Source: Phymatolithon calcareum (taxonomy: Eukaryota; Rhodophyta; Florideophyceae; Hapalidiales). From it: DNA of 64,000 bases. Below are positions 32,413-42,565 of the stretch, in pieces. The DNA lies in assembly GCA_977006965.1 (NCBI GenBank), contig OZ345353.1, positions 2,914,001-2,978,000 on the forward strand. The letters are read 5' to 3'. The number at the start of each line of letters is the position of its first letter. Position 1 is the first letter of the stretch. A model generated the notes under the pieces. It was not told the DNA's origin, made no database searches, and was given only the letters and a program-made list of their open reading frames with translations. Made by a program: the position numbers and the translations under genes.

Positions 32413-32962
32413 CAGTCTCCGAAATTGGAGTACGGACACGTGGACGAGATGAAAGATGGACCTGCCCGACGGCCCACTTTGAAAATTAATTTTATAGTAT
32501 CGAAGCGCACATAATGCAAAACTAATTGACGGGGTTGGAAGGCTCTACGTTGGATTTATCGCATCTAGATACGCAAAATAATATTATGGACAGTTTTTTT
32601 CGAACGAAAATCAATTATGGACAGTTAAGGGCCTACATCGCCATCTTTGAAGCGCTCTCACTGGCCGAAGCAATGCTTATGAACTGGATGAAAATTTTAA
32701 TTATGTCCTTAACACGGACGGGACTGTATCCAGTTTCAAGAATTATGTAAAAACAAGTGATATATTTTCAAATATGAAGTCAGCAACAGTTTCCAATGTT
32801 CGGCTCTAATCAATCACTACAGAAAAATACTAACTGTGTTTCCTTCGAACAGTTTCAGCTTCTCCTCGGGGCGCAACGTGAATTTTACTATATTTTTCGC
32901 CTGTTCCTTTGCCGATTTTAAAAATGTTTTAGTCTCGCGGGGCGAACTTTTTTGCCACCTAG

Positions 32963-34600
32963 TGTCTATTTGACGAACCCCCTCAATTGAGGGGCGTTTT
33001 AAAAGCTCAAAAACGTTTGTAAAAAGAATGCGGAACGGGTCATTTGCGCCACATTTAGTAAGTCTGGGTCGTGCTCTGCGTGAGGAGTGCCGGAACTAAT
33101 AGGATATAAAAGCTTCGCTCGGCTCTGGAAACGAAAATGTGCTGGTCAATTACAAGAATCACATCCACCATGCCACGAGAAAAAGACCCGCGCCGAGGGG
33201 TCGGTGCACCCGGACACTCAAAAGCAACGTCTGGAACCAGTCTCGCAGAGTGCTGCAGACTATATGGGGCCTTGTCCAAGTCGAAAAAGGTGAACGGCAC
33301 AGTTCAAGAGGTACTTGTGGACGAAATTAACGGTCGCGCGAGCACATCACTTCGCGTGAAATGGGTGCTAGTTTGGCAAACGGTGATGAAGCCTAAGATT
33401 TCGACAGTTAAGATTGTTCACATCAAGGCAGGGAGCGTTGACGATGATATTTCAGTCGCTCAGCAGCTTGAACCGAACAAGCAGCGGCAAAGCGCGTCAA
33501 CGCCAAGGCCCGCTTACAGTACTCACCTGCGCCAATCTTCATCGCGAAACGCCAGCTCAATGACTCCAGTGGCAACCAAAAGCTCTTCAAAAGGCCTCAA
33601 AAGCTCGCAAGAAACTCTCAGAAGCGTTGGACGACTTCGCCCTGGCTCTCTCGCCTACGAGTTGCAAGGCTCTTGGGACCAAGCGTCACAAGTGGAGCTT
33701 GATGTCCTCACACCCGACTGCGAGCCGAATACTGTTGCCCATGGATTATCTGTCACGAATGGAGCTTTCGGAAAGGGGCAAACGTGTCTCTATGGTTCGA
33801 AAATCTTTGAATGGTGAGCCTTCCATGATGGCGGCTATGTGGGTTGACAGAGAACGGCGATATTTTATTTCGACAACCTCTACGGCCATGGAAGGTAAGC
33901 CGTGCAATCGTGTTCGCTGGCGTCAGATTGGCAATGGACCTTCTCGTGTGGAACTCTCCGTGCCCCAGCCTGAAGTATGCGAGACATATTAATCTGCGTG
34001 CGCGCAAATCGACAGGCACAATCGATGTCGACAAGATGGTTTGGACATGGAGAAGAAAGTACGCACCCACGACTGGTCATTTCGAGTGAGCACATCACTT
34101 CTTTCAATCTGCGTGGTTGATATCTGGCTTCTGTTCTCTGGTGCTCATCCAGAGTCCCAGGACCACATAACGCAGCGAAGATATTATGAAGTACTGGCTC
34201 AGCAACTCATCGATAACTCCTTCGATGCGCGCAATACGCGTCGACGTTCAGTTACTCCTGAACGTTCACTAGCCTCTGGGAGTGGTGTTGGAACCCACTT
34301 AACGCCGACGACAAAGAAAAAGAAAACCGCGAATGACATGATGACTACTTTTGCTGTGCAAAACAACTGCAGAGTGTGCAATGTCAAGAAGACAACTCTT
34401 GTGTGCTCATCATGTAATAGGCTCGACGGTGCAGCACTATATGTTTGCGGTACTTCTACTGGTAGGAACTGTTTCGCTAAGCATGTTGAAGATATCCATG
34501 AGATGTACGCATTCGATGCGACCGATAGTGAGCAGATGTGTGTGCAAAATTATATAAATCTCATTCCCTCAATTGAGGGAAAATTTCCGTCAAATAGATA
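32963..34600 (+). mobile_element. piggyBac-like element 1, CTAG target duplication, inserted in the MITE
   Basis: Terminal repeats are TGTCTATTTGACGAA at 32963 and, in reverse complement, TATCTATTTGACGGA ending at 34600. Both are followed inward by CCTCAATTGAGGG. It is flanked by CTAG on both sides (32959-32962 and 34601-34604). The other copy of the surrounding MITE keeps a single CTAG at 57595-57598, so the insertion and its 4-bp duplication are directly supported. Its 1638 bp contain fragments of a piggyBac-type transposase. Confidence 0.85.
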
Positions 34601-34604
34601 CTAG
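33170..34604 (+). pseudogene. piggyBac-like transposase, internally deleted and frameshifted
   Basis: The N-terminal frame starts at ATG 33170 (MPREKDPRRGVG). After about 33.7 kb the reading changes and enters late transposase sequence (MDYLSRMELSERGKR, then VSMVRKSLNGEP and AMWVDRERRYFIST). The early catalytic core is absent, consistent with an internal deletion. A further frameshift near 33.99 kb is followed by ATGTCGACAA-type coding (IDRHNRCRQDGLDMEKK), the conserved C-terminal part of the DDE_Tnp_1_7 domain. A cysteine-rich tail (CRVCNVKKTTLVCSSC) follows. The last frame stops at TAG 34602-34604, which is inside the right CTAG target duplication. The gene cannot make a full enzyme. Confidence 0.8.
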
Positions 34605-35439
34605 ACGTTCGATTTTACCAAATTTGCAGTATTCATGTGGTAGTCTACAACTATTCGACACTTTTGACCTAGGCAATAAGAAATTAAAAAACTTTTCGAG
34701 ATCATTGTCCATCTTTGTAGGCGATTCTTTTTCAAGATCAGAATTACGAAAAGTGCTCTACACTCCTTATTTCATCCCTTTACTTTAATTTTTTGGTTTT
34801 TGAGTAACCTACGTTCTTGGCTCTCTATAGTAGTTTTCAAAATGCGAAGAACGGATCAGGAAGTGGTCTTAAACTGTGCGTTTAAGGAGCTGTCTCGATT
34901 TTAGAAGGAACACTCTGCTGAGGGTTTCTAGAAAAAGTTTCCACGGCGCGAGGACTTTTTTGCTTAGCCAATTATGTACTGCCATAGCAGAAAGTGTCCA
35001 ACGAGCTTCTCAGATTCTCAAGCTCATTAAAAATAAAAGTGAACATCTAAGATGGGGTTGTAGGTCCTTATCAAAAAGATCACCTCAAGTTTAAACGGAA
35101 AGTCACTATTTCCTCAAAAGGCGTCCTTCACGCTCTATGAAGTCAACACATCACTTCGGCATTGATGTATTCAGCTTTCTAATAGTTGAATCTTCGATAC
35201 TGCTCAAAAAAATTAATGACCTCTTCTCTAAGCTCTTCCTTGACGAAATTATCAGCAAACCAGTCTTTTGGGTGCTAGCTGACGTGGCTCGAAGCATTAT
35301 CCTGCCGAAATATCAGTCATCGTTACAGTTTTCCTCTGTAAACGGCAGTAAACACTAAGTTAGAATATTGTACTTGTGTTAAGAGTTCATTCTCCCGTTA
35401 GCGATGCAAATACTCCAAAAGCCCCCACTTAGAAGCTGT

Positions 35440-36060
35440 CACATGCAAGCGCTCGAAATAATGAGCGAAGGACTACATCGCTTGGAGGGCGTACTGGAAG
35501 TCGGTGGACCTCTACGAAGAAAAGAAGTTCAATCTGGATGGCCCCGATAGGTTTACATACTACTGGCACTACTAAAGAAAGGAAAATGCTACTTTTTGAA
35601 GGGTCAAAATCGAGGTGGTCCATCATGATATGGGCTGCCATGTCTTGCGATGGGCTTTCGAGTATTTGCGTCGTTAACGGGAGAATGAGCTCTGAAGAAA
35701 AGTACAATGTTCTAACGCAGTGTTTACTGTCGTATACAGAGGAAAACTGTACCGATGACTGGATATTTAGGCAGGATAATGCTCCGAGCCACGTCAGCTA
35801 GCACCCAAAAGACTGGTTTTCTGATAATTTAGTCATCGTTCTCCCTTGTCCGGCTTAAGTTTCCGGATCTCAACATAGTCGAGAATCTCTGGGCACCCTC
35901 GTCCCGGAAGTTTACAAGGGTTTTCGGCAGTTTATAAGCATGGACGAGCTTAAAGAAGGGGTCATTAGTTTCTTCAAGCAATATCGAAGATTCGACTATT
36001 GAAAGCTCAATAAATCAATGCCGAAGCGATGTGCTGACTTCATAGAGCATGAAGGACGCA
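35440..36060 (+). pseudogene. Tc1/mariner transposase relic (central and C-terminal catalytic part)
   Basis: The plus frame reads SKSRWSIMIWAAMSCDG followed downstream by WIFRQDNAPSH. These are the W-x2-M-(V/I)-W block and the second catalytic Asp motif (QDNAPxH) of Tc1/mariner transposases. A TAG follows the motif at 35799-35801 and there is at least one frameshift further upstream, so the enzyme is dead. The right part of this relic is also the inner portion of the right foldback arm. Confidence 0.75.
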
Positions 36061-36330
36061 TTTGGAGGAAGTAGTGACTTTCCGTTTAAATTTGAGGTGA
36101 TCTTTTTGTTAACTGTCCGTTATTGAGTTTCGTGCGAAAAAATACTGTTCTTAATACTGTTTTGCGCATCTGGATGCGATGACGCCAGCGTAGAGCCTTC
36201 CAACTCCGTCAATTACTTTTGCATTATGAGCGCTTCGATACAATAAAATTAATTTTTAAAATCGGCCGTCGGGCAGGCGCATCTTTTATCTCGCCCACGT
36301 GTCCGTAATCCAGTTTCGGGGACTGTATGT

Positions 36331-36830
36331 ACTGTTAAAGGCCAAGCGTCACGGCGGAGGAGCCTGTCCTCCGAGAAGCCAGTGGCAATCGCAGACGCTA
36401 TCACGAGGCACTGAGCTCGCGCAGAACGTACCACAGACTCAGGATGTGACCTTCCTCAATAAAAGAGCTTTACTTCCCTCTCCCACAGGTCTCTCCTCTT
36501 CCTTTCGTCGCCCAATCTTATTCGCCCTAGTTATGCCCTGTCAGGTCCCCGGCTTGAGCAGTTGTCCGCTGCTCGGCAGGTGCGAGATTAATTGTCACCA
36601 TTCGCTCATCCCTTGGTCGTTTCCTGCCACAGGAGCCTACTCAGCTTGTATCTCCGGGTTGCAACACGAGGCACATAAAAACATAATCATAATATTCTAC
36701 TCATACCAGTCGAACAATCCCTTTTCGACTTCACGCATTCAACATGTACATTCTTCATCTGGTCTGTACTCACCCATGTGGCTTCCTGTTCATTTGCGGC
36801 TGCCGCTAAAATTTTCGCTCGTGTCATGAT
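36331..36830 (+). other. Possible solo LTR or LTR fragment
   Basis: Just right of the mariner element the sequence starts TGTTAAAGGCC and contains CTCAATAAAAGAGCTTTACTT, which resembles an LTR R region with a polyadenylation signal. It is pyrimidine-rich downstream. A 176-codon frame (36299-36829) overlaps it, but its composition is not protein-like. I found no second copy in the window. Confidence 0.25.
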
Positions 36831-36837
36831 ACGTTGC

Positions 36838-39825
36838 ACACTTCTGCTGGTATAGGCAGACGATAGTATTTTTGCTTCTTGTAAAATAAGGCGATTTTAG
36901 AATAGGTTAAGAATTTGTAGCGTGTGGCGCTTTAGCCGGGTTTTGTCTATTCGCGCACTAAGTCGGATGTGTAACTCGAGAGCTTCGCCATGCGAAATTT
37001 CTTAGACACCACTACAAGAAAATATGTTTTTGATAGGCAAGGATTATTGGCTCCAATCTAAAGGAATGTCCTTTCTAGTTTAACATCTGAACTTAATAAC
37101 CGCTGATGGTAAATCAGTCGGAATGCAGGATGGCGGTTTGTTTCGGCTTCAGTTATCTTGGTCATGGCAGAGCAGATTTCAGCTAGTTTTCCGAAACTGC
37201 TTCATAGTTCTCCAAAATCGCTAAGATCACGATAATACCTAGATATGCAACATAGGCTAGCGCCGAGTTTCGGGCATATGCCTGATCTAGAAGGGCGTAC
37301 CCGCCTGGGACCATCCTAGGGTACCACCCGATGAAGCCCACTCATGTCCGCTCACATCTACCGGGAGCAGGCTTTTGCGCTTCATGCTTAAGATGATGCT
37401 GTGACAAACCGGTGAAATGCCTCCCTTACCTGCACCCACGTCACTTGCGATTCGGTTGTGATAGTAAGGGATGTTCTTCACTACCGCGTCCACAAGTTGA
37501 TCGTTGTGTCCAAACACATACCGAACAAAATAGACGACGGAACCCAGAGCTGTCACCCTCATTTCCGCATCTGGATCGCCTGCGGAAAGACGCTTTAGGG
37601 TATCCTCAGCAATCGGAATGTCAAAATCGATATCACGGGATCCGCCCATCGACGCCGTAGACCAGTGCTCACTTCTAAGTAGCCACTCTCCAGCCGCTCT
37701 CCATGTGTCCCAAACACTGTTCGCTGCCTCAACGAACTCCAATCGTACACACGCTTGTTCTTCACGGCAAATGTTAAAGTTAAGCATGACTTCCACTTTG
37801 TGCGCGTCAAGAGTACGATCAGTACGGCAGTATGCGACGTAGGCCATTCTTTCAACCAGTGCATACAGAAGGAAAATATCCGCAACAGGCTCTTTAACTT
37901 TTGTTTTCCATGCCTCCAAAGTTCTCCACAATTGACCAGTCATTTCCACAATGCGATCTTTGGGTAGTTTTTCAACGATGGAATCGAGATAAGTGTAAAC
38001 TGGACCCGCGGTCGTGCTGTGATCGTCCTTAATTGGCGATAGTCGACCCATTTTTGCAACGCTCACCTGCAAGTAAACGGGGTTACCGCCCATATTCAGA
38101 CGCACAGGTTCCAGCAGCTGCTCTCGCTGCAAGTCGATAGTGTATGCAACTGCATCATTGCGACTCTCCGGTCTGGGGACCGCCATATAGCGCACTGCCC
38201 TGCCGAATGAACTTTCACGCGCTTGCACAGAAGTCTCTGGTGTACTTCCTGTGGCCAACAAGGCGACAACCGTGACGATCTGCACTGCAAACGCCAGACA
38301 AGTCCAGTTTAATCCTGCCAGAATCGCTCCCAGAATGAGAGGTATCCAAGTAAGCACAAGCAGAAAAGCTGGTTTGCGTCAGAAACACTGCATCACATAG
38401 CCATCTGTGGAAGGCGCTTCTCGTACATGTAGTGTCTGAGGAACTAACGCCCATAGAAAGCCATGTAGAGGAACAGAGGGTGCGGCCATGAATGCGAGCG
38501 TTCCACTTAAGCCTCGGGTTCTTACGGAATGCATTTCGTATACGAGAAGAAACACGAAGACGGCCAGGTAGACAACGAGAGGAACCACTGTGTATTTCCA
38601 TCGCGGCGTGGATAAATGAGAAGAAAGAGGGAAGCGTTTCGTAAGCTGCAATGCGACGATCGTGCTCATTGCGAATGTCACGGATGCAACCAGCGATATA
38701 GCTTGTGGCCAAAAGTTGGTAGACCTCTCCATCACGAGCCAACTCCCGGATCGATGCGTCTTTGCCTGATTTCGCTGGATTCGAATATGTGCTTGGACAC
38801 TGAAGTCTGAAACAATACACTGTTATCGGATTTGTAAGAGCTGCTGTGGGATCTAGGGTAGGGTTTAATTTCGTCCAATTGATAGACATTCATATTCACA
38901 GTGATTGTGTGCAGCCGGCATTGATATGCGGTTGTCAATTCTTGATTTAGTGTCAACTGTATTCCATTTTGCTGGACATTCAGTACCGTTTAGAAGATTC
39001 AAGACACATTTAATGAACAATGCGAAACAAGGAAATGTTCTGAGCATCAGGGAATGTCTAAAAAGATGGACAAAGTCATTCATAGCTCTGGTGGCCAAGT
39101 TTTGCCGTGTCGGGATAAAATTTTCGGTATATTTCGGATGACTGACTCAATATTGGATAGGCTTCTGCAGAAACGGCTCAGATCGTGGATTGGAATTGCT
39201 CAATCCAGTGCAAAACCGGGTGTATTGAACTCTCTACACCTCTCATGTTGGTGTGCTTCGGATTCCAGACTAATTTCCTGTACCCGACATCTCATCTCTT
39301 TGTAATACGCATCATTGCACAAAGATACATTTTTAAAACCTAGTTTGGGCTAAAGCACAGGAGATAATCCCTTATTTACTGCAGGCCCAACTGCAGTGTG
39401 TTGTATGAGCTCAACGAACATTTCAGGCGAGCCGGATTGTGATCGACAATCGCAACTTGCCCTTCCCATTTCAGTAAGAAATCACTCACACCCACAGCTG
39501 TGCTGTGATGTATATCAAGATATCCTTCCATAGTGCTGGCAAAGGTATGGGAGGTAAGCAAAGGGAAAATAGGAGAGTGAAAACATAGTAGATGTGAACG
39601 CTGGAGAAATCAAATAGCAGGCGTAGGTTTCTTGTAATCTGGCTCCGAAGAGGGTCTCATTCTCATCGTGGTATGCAATTCCAAATACATAAAAGCACCC
39701 AGAGCCTCTCATGTGACACCAAACGATTTTCTTGACCCGAAATCACTCATGGGGAAAAGAAAACTATCCTGCTGCACCCAGGACTACTCAAAAGCGAATA
39801 GGGGCCTATCGTAATGCATCTGGTA
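36838..39825 (-). repeat. Right arm of the 3-kb inverted duplication (damaged gene copy)
   Basis: Reverse complement aligns with 21626-24620 along its whole length, including the sequence beyond the gene stop (AACATATTTTCTTGTA-TGG at 37.0 kb and 24.43 kb). Ends are approximate. Confidence 0.8.
37205..38732 (-). pseudogene. Broken paralogue of the 531-aa membrane protein
   Basis: Starting at ATG 38732 the frame follows the intact copy through the first two membrane segments and reaches an in-frame TGA at 38379-38381. There the intact gene has CGG (Arg). The same frame then stays open for 356 codons through the third and fourth membrane segments and most of the C-terminal domain. Near 37.31 kb one base is missing in a run of G and C residues, so the frame shifts and stops about 20 residues before the normal end region. 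Two independent lesions make it a pseudogene, although the two open halves are still long. Confidence 0.8.
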
Positions 39826-41430
39826 TAAAAGGGACATACTCAGGTTGCGTTTTACCTCTTCGCACAACGCTCCCAGTGGATGTACTTTGCTTCCAAAATC
39901 AATTTTCGCCTTTTCAAGGGCACTTCACTAATAGTCAAGTGCACTTATACTGAGAACGACCGACACTCGTCTAGTTATTTCAACCACCGTGCTCCACCAT
40001 TGGCATGCTCTCTGCAGTCGGACTACTTAAGTAAGCAAGCTCACTCCAGCAAACGGAAGGAACCAGGAAATAAGCATCAACTAAGCGTCTACTAAGCTGA
40101 CTAAAGAAAGAAGTATCATTTTAAGCCAACGCTGATCACAACACCATCTTTCTAAGCAAACACTGGTTTCATGAAAGGCCTCAACCGTGGATTCTTAGCG
40201 CTGCAACTGGGGCCGCAGTACACACGTATAAAACAGTCTGTGTCGTAATTACCTTGGCTTACGGTAGACTCTCGCTACGTTTCATATCGCTACCTAATGT
40301 TATTAATGCCATGGGCAAGAGTTTTATTTGCGTCCTAAATTTTGGACAAAGCTGAGAGTGACGTTCCGTTGAGTTGTAAGACAGGCATGGTTGGAATAAC
40401 AGCTATTTCATCCATTTGAGTTTGTATTCGCTTATTGTGTGGATGTCTATTCGATTTCATGCTATATTAATATCAGTACGGCTATCTTACTGGACATGCT
40501 CTTCGTTTACTTCAAGAATGTTTCAGCTTCGGACGTAGCCGAAATCTGGCTCTGTTCTGTATTTCTTGCATCAAAGCCGTGGAGCTCAAGCTCGTCTGCC
40601 AATAAAAAAGCGGTACATCTATTGGGTTTGTCCCATAATTACTCTGCAGTGATCAAGTGATTTGCAACAATGTCCTTGACGGGAACAGGAAAAGTTTGTT
40701 GTGTACAGATTTCTTTACGCCAACTGTAGTGCTTATGCGTCATTGTCTTCTTTTGATATTAATAATTCCTACAAAGGCCGCTTGAACAGTATCCTAAAGC
40801 TTTCGGGGTAATCATATAAGTATTGTTGTTTATTCTAAACGTGCACGGTGGCCATACTTGAGGTTCAATGGCTATAGAAGATAGTAGAAAACTCTGTGTC
40901 GGTTTCTTGAGTGCATGTTACAGACATCTGGATTTTCTGAGGCCTTGCACTGCAGAAATTGTACAAAGCGGAAGAATGTGGTCTATCTGTGCGAACGGAA
41001 GGCAACAACGAGCATTATGCGCTGAATAACCTCGATGCGCAATGATGTCATTGCGACATCTCGGAACACGGGACAAAATTTCTCATAACAAAGGTGCTGA
41101 TATTTCATTACAGTGTTGACTTTACCAATCGTTTTTGCCTCATGCACCTTGTCGTCCATTCACTGTCATTTTTTGTGTACAGTCGTGCGAAACACCAGTT
41201 CAGCCAAACCGTTCGAAGCCAGGTTGGATTTATCTCCAGCGGCACACGCGCAAGGTCGATCGTCGCGTTCAAGAAGAAGAAAGATCAGTCCGGCGTGCTG
41301 GGAAGGCTCAATCGTGCGTGCTCGTCAAGGAGACCATCACATCTTCTTTGGAGGCCTTTCAAATCAACAAGGTACGCCTAATCATCAATGTTGCTAAGAA
41401 GGCTTCAGCAGTTGCGATGAAAGTAAAATG
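39826..41430. other. Gene-poor stretch, nothing recognised
   Basis: No coding frame with a motif and no repeat pair that I can support. A short frame at 40439-40660 has no features beyond hydrophobicity. Confidence 0.4.
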
Positions 41431-41489
41431 CCTAATTCCGGACTGTATGTTCTGACTTCTTTGAGTCTCTTTTTTCTGACTCCAATTGA

Positions 41490-41804
41490 CATGTCGCGAA
41501 GGCTGCAGTCGAGGCCAATTACTCTGTGAAGCCCCGTCTTGACTATCGCACCGTTGCTGCCGTGAACGGACCGCTTGTTGTTCTTGACAATGTAAAGAAC
41601 CCGCGTTATGCTGAAATTGTCGATCTCACTCTCGGAGACGGCACCAAACGTCGCGGTCAAGTGCTAGAGGTAAACAGTGACAAAGCCGTCGTCCAGGTGT
41701 TCGAGGGAACAACTGGTATTGACAACCGCAACACTTACTTTGGATTCGAAACGAAAATCGTATGTTCGTTCCTACAGCCGAACGGCGCCCTTTTAAGGAA
41801 GTAG
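41490..41804 (+). pseudogene. Vacuolar ATPase subunit B, N-terminal fragment
   Basis: The frame reads [20 protein letters not shown], then [11 protein letters not shown], a [13 protein letters not shown] block and [13 protein letters not shown]. These are the conserved N-terminal beta-barrel of eukaryotic V-type ATPase B subunits, part of the V1 head that hydrolyses ATP to pump protons. Identity stops abruptly after about residue 75 (NRNT). It is replaced by a non-family tail ending at TAG 41804. The P-loop-like region and the remaining roughly 400 residues are not found downstream. The 5' side begins after a TGA at 41487, or at a possible splice acceptor near 41500 (CGAAG). A real exon whose neighbours lie far away cannot be fully excluded, since GTATGT occurs at 41760, but a gene fragment is more likely. 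Confidence 0.75.
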
Positions 41805-42565
41805 TTGGGGTACTCCTGAAGCAGTTCGCATTCTTTTTAAATACTTTTTTGACCTTTCAAATAGCCCCTCAATTGAGATGGTTAATAAACTAGACACTAG
41901 GCAGTCGGACACGAACGGTGTTGGTGGCGTACCTCTCTTCATCGAACTGACTGCTTCGATAGTAACAATGACAACATGCATATTGTATCTACAGTACCAG
42001 TTACAAAACGAACGCTACTGTAACTTTACCTGTCGTGTGTTCCGTTCTGGCCTCAATAAAAAAATTTCAAACTGTAAGATTTGCCCTGTATGCCCCGACC
42101 CGCGTTCCCGATGAAAACTTGTACGGCGCAATAAACAGCAGAACAAATCAGTCCCAAACAGCAAAAGGAAAGCGACCTACGGGCCATGACTTCTCCTCGC
42201 TTGCTTGGGGGCAGTATCTCACCGGTAGCACCAGCACTCAACGGAGTGTGGCGGACTAGACTTGCGCTTAACCTCCCGACGCGAACTCGGCTTTCTTTGG
42301 CTTCTTCAAGAGAACTAACTGCACAAAGGTTTCAAAGCGTGGGTTTACTTTTCGCAGTGTTGTGTGTTCTTGTTGTTCAAGCGAAAAATTTTCCCCCGGC
42401 GCAGCACGCGCCAAAATACTAAATCTCCTGTCACGCGAATAATCTAAACAAATACACCACGCGATTCACATTTGCGGTTCAACAGTTGGACAGTTGTCCC
42501 GCCACTCAAGTCGCACCACATTACCAGAAGCGAACTAACAAACTAAAATTGTATCATCAAAACAC
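41805..42565. other. Spacer between V-ATPase fragment and TcA gene
   Basis: No gene supported. Contains CCCCTCAATTGAG at 41867, a word shared with the piggyBac-like element ends, but no element end is present. The right part should include the 3' untranslated region of the TcA gene. Confidence 0.4.

Larger units (their letters stand above)
32629..35067. mobile_element. TTAA-flanked MITE, copy A, nested in the mariner element and split by a piggyBac-like insertion
   Basis: Ends are GGGCCTACATCGCCATCTTT at 32629 and, on the other side, GATGGGGTTGTAGGTCC ending at 35067. Flanks are TTAA (32625-32628) and TTAT (35068-35071, one change from TTAA). The opposite mariner arm shows the uninterrupted sequence ACAGTTAACAAAAAG, which is the empty site. 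Removing the piggyBac-like insertion leaves 797 bp, against 800 bp for copy B at 57124-57923. Confidence 0.85.
32413..36325. mobile_element. Tc1/mariner foldback element carrying two nested insertions
   Basis: The ends are CAGTCTCCGAAATTGGA at 32413 and the reverse complement of CAGTCCCCGAAACTGGA ending at 36325. Each is flanked by TA (32411-32412 and 36326-36327), the Tc1/mariner target duplication. The inverted arms are unusually long: 35652-36325 on the right, matched by 32413-32628 plus 35072-35424 on the left once the nested MITE is removed. The left arm lacks about 110 bp present on the right. Without the insertions the element is about 1.47 kb. Remnants of a transposase span the loop and right arm. 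Confidence 0.8.

Noticed and set aside
32413-36325. Initial reading of the whole block as one mariner element with internal transposase
   Set aside because: Comparison with 57.1-57.9 kb and between its own arms showed two extra nested insertions with different target duplications.
36299-36829. 176-codon plus-strand frame
   Set aside because: It overlaps the mariner end and an LTR-like segment with AATAAA; composition and lack of motif do not support a protein.
41860-41900. Another piggyBac-like end (CCCCTCAATTGAG plus CTAGACACTAG)
   Set aside because: The words are in the wrong spacing and order for the TGTCTATTTGACG end; probably chance or a very old remnant.
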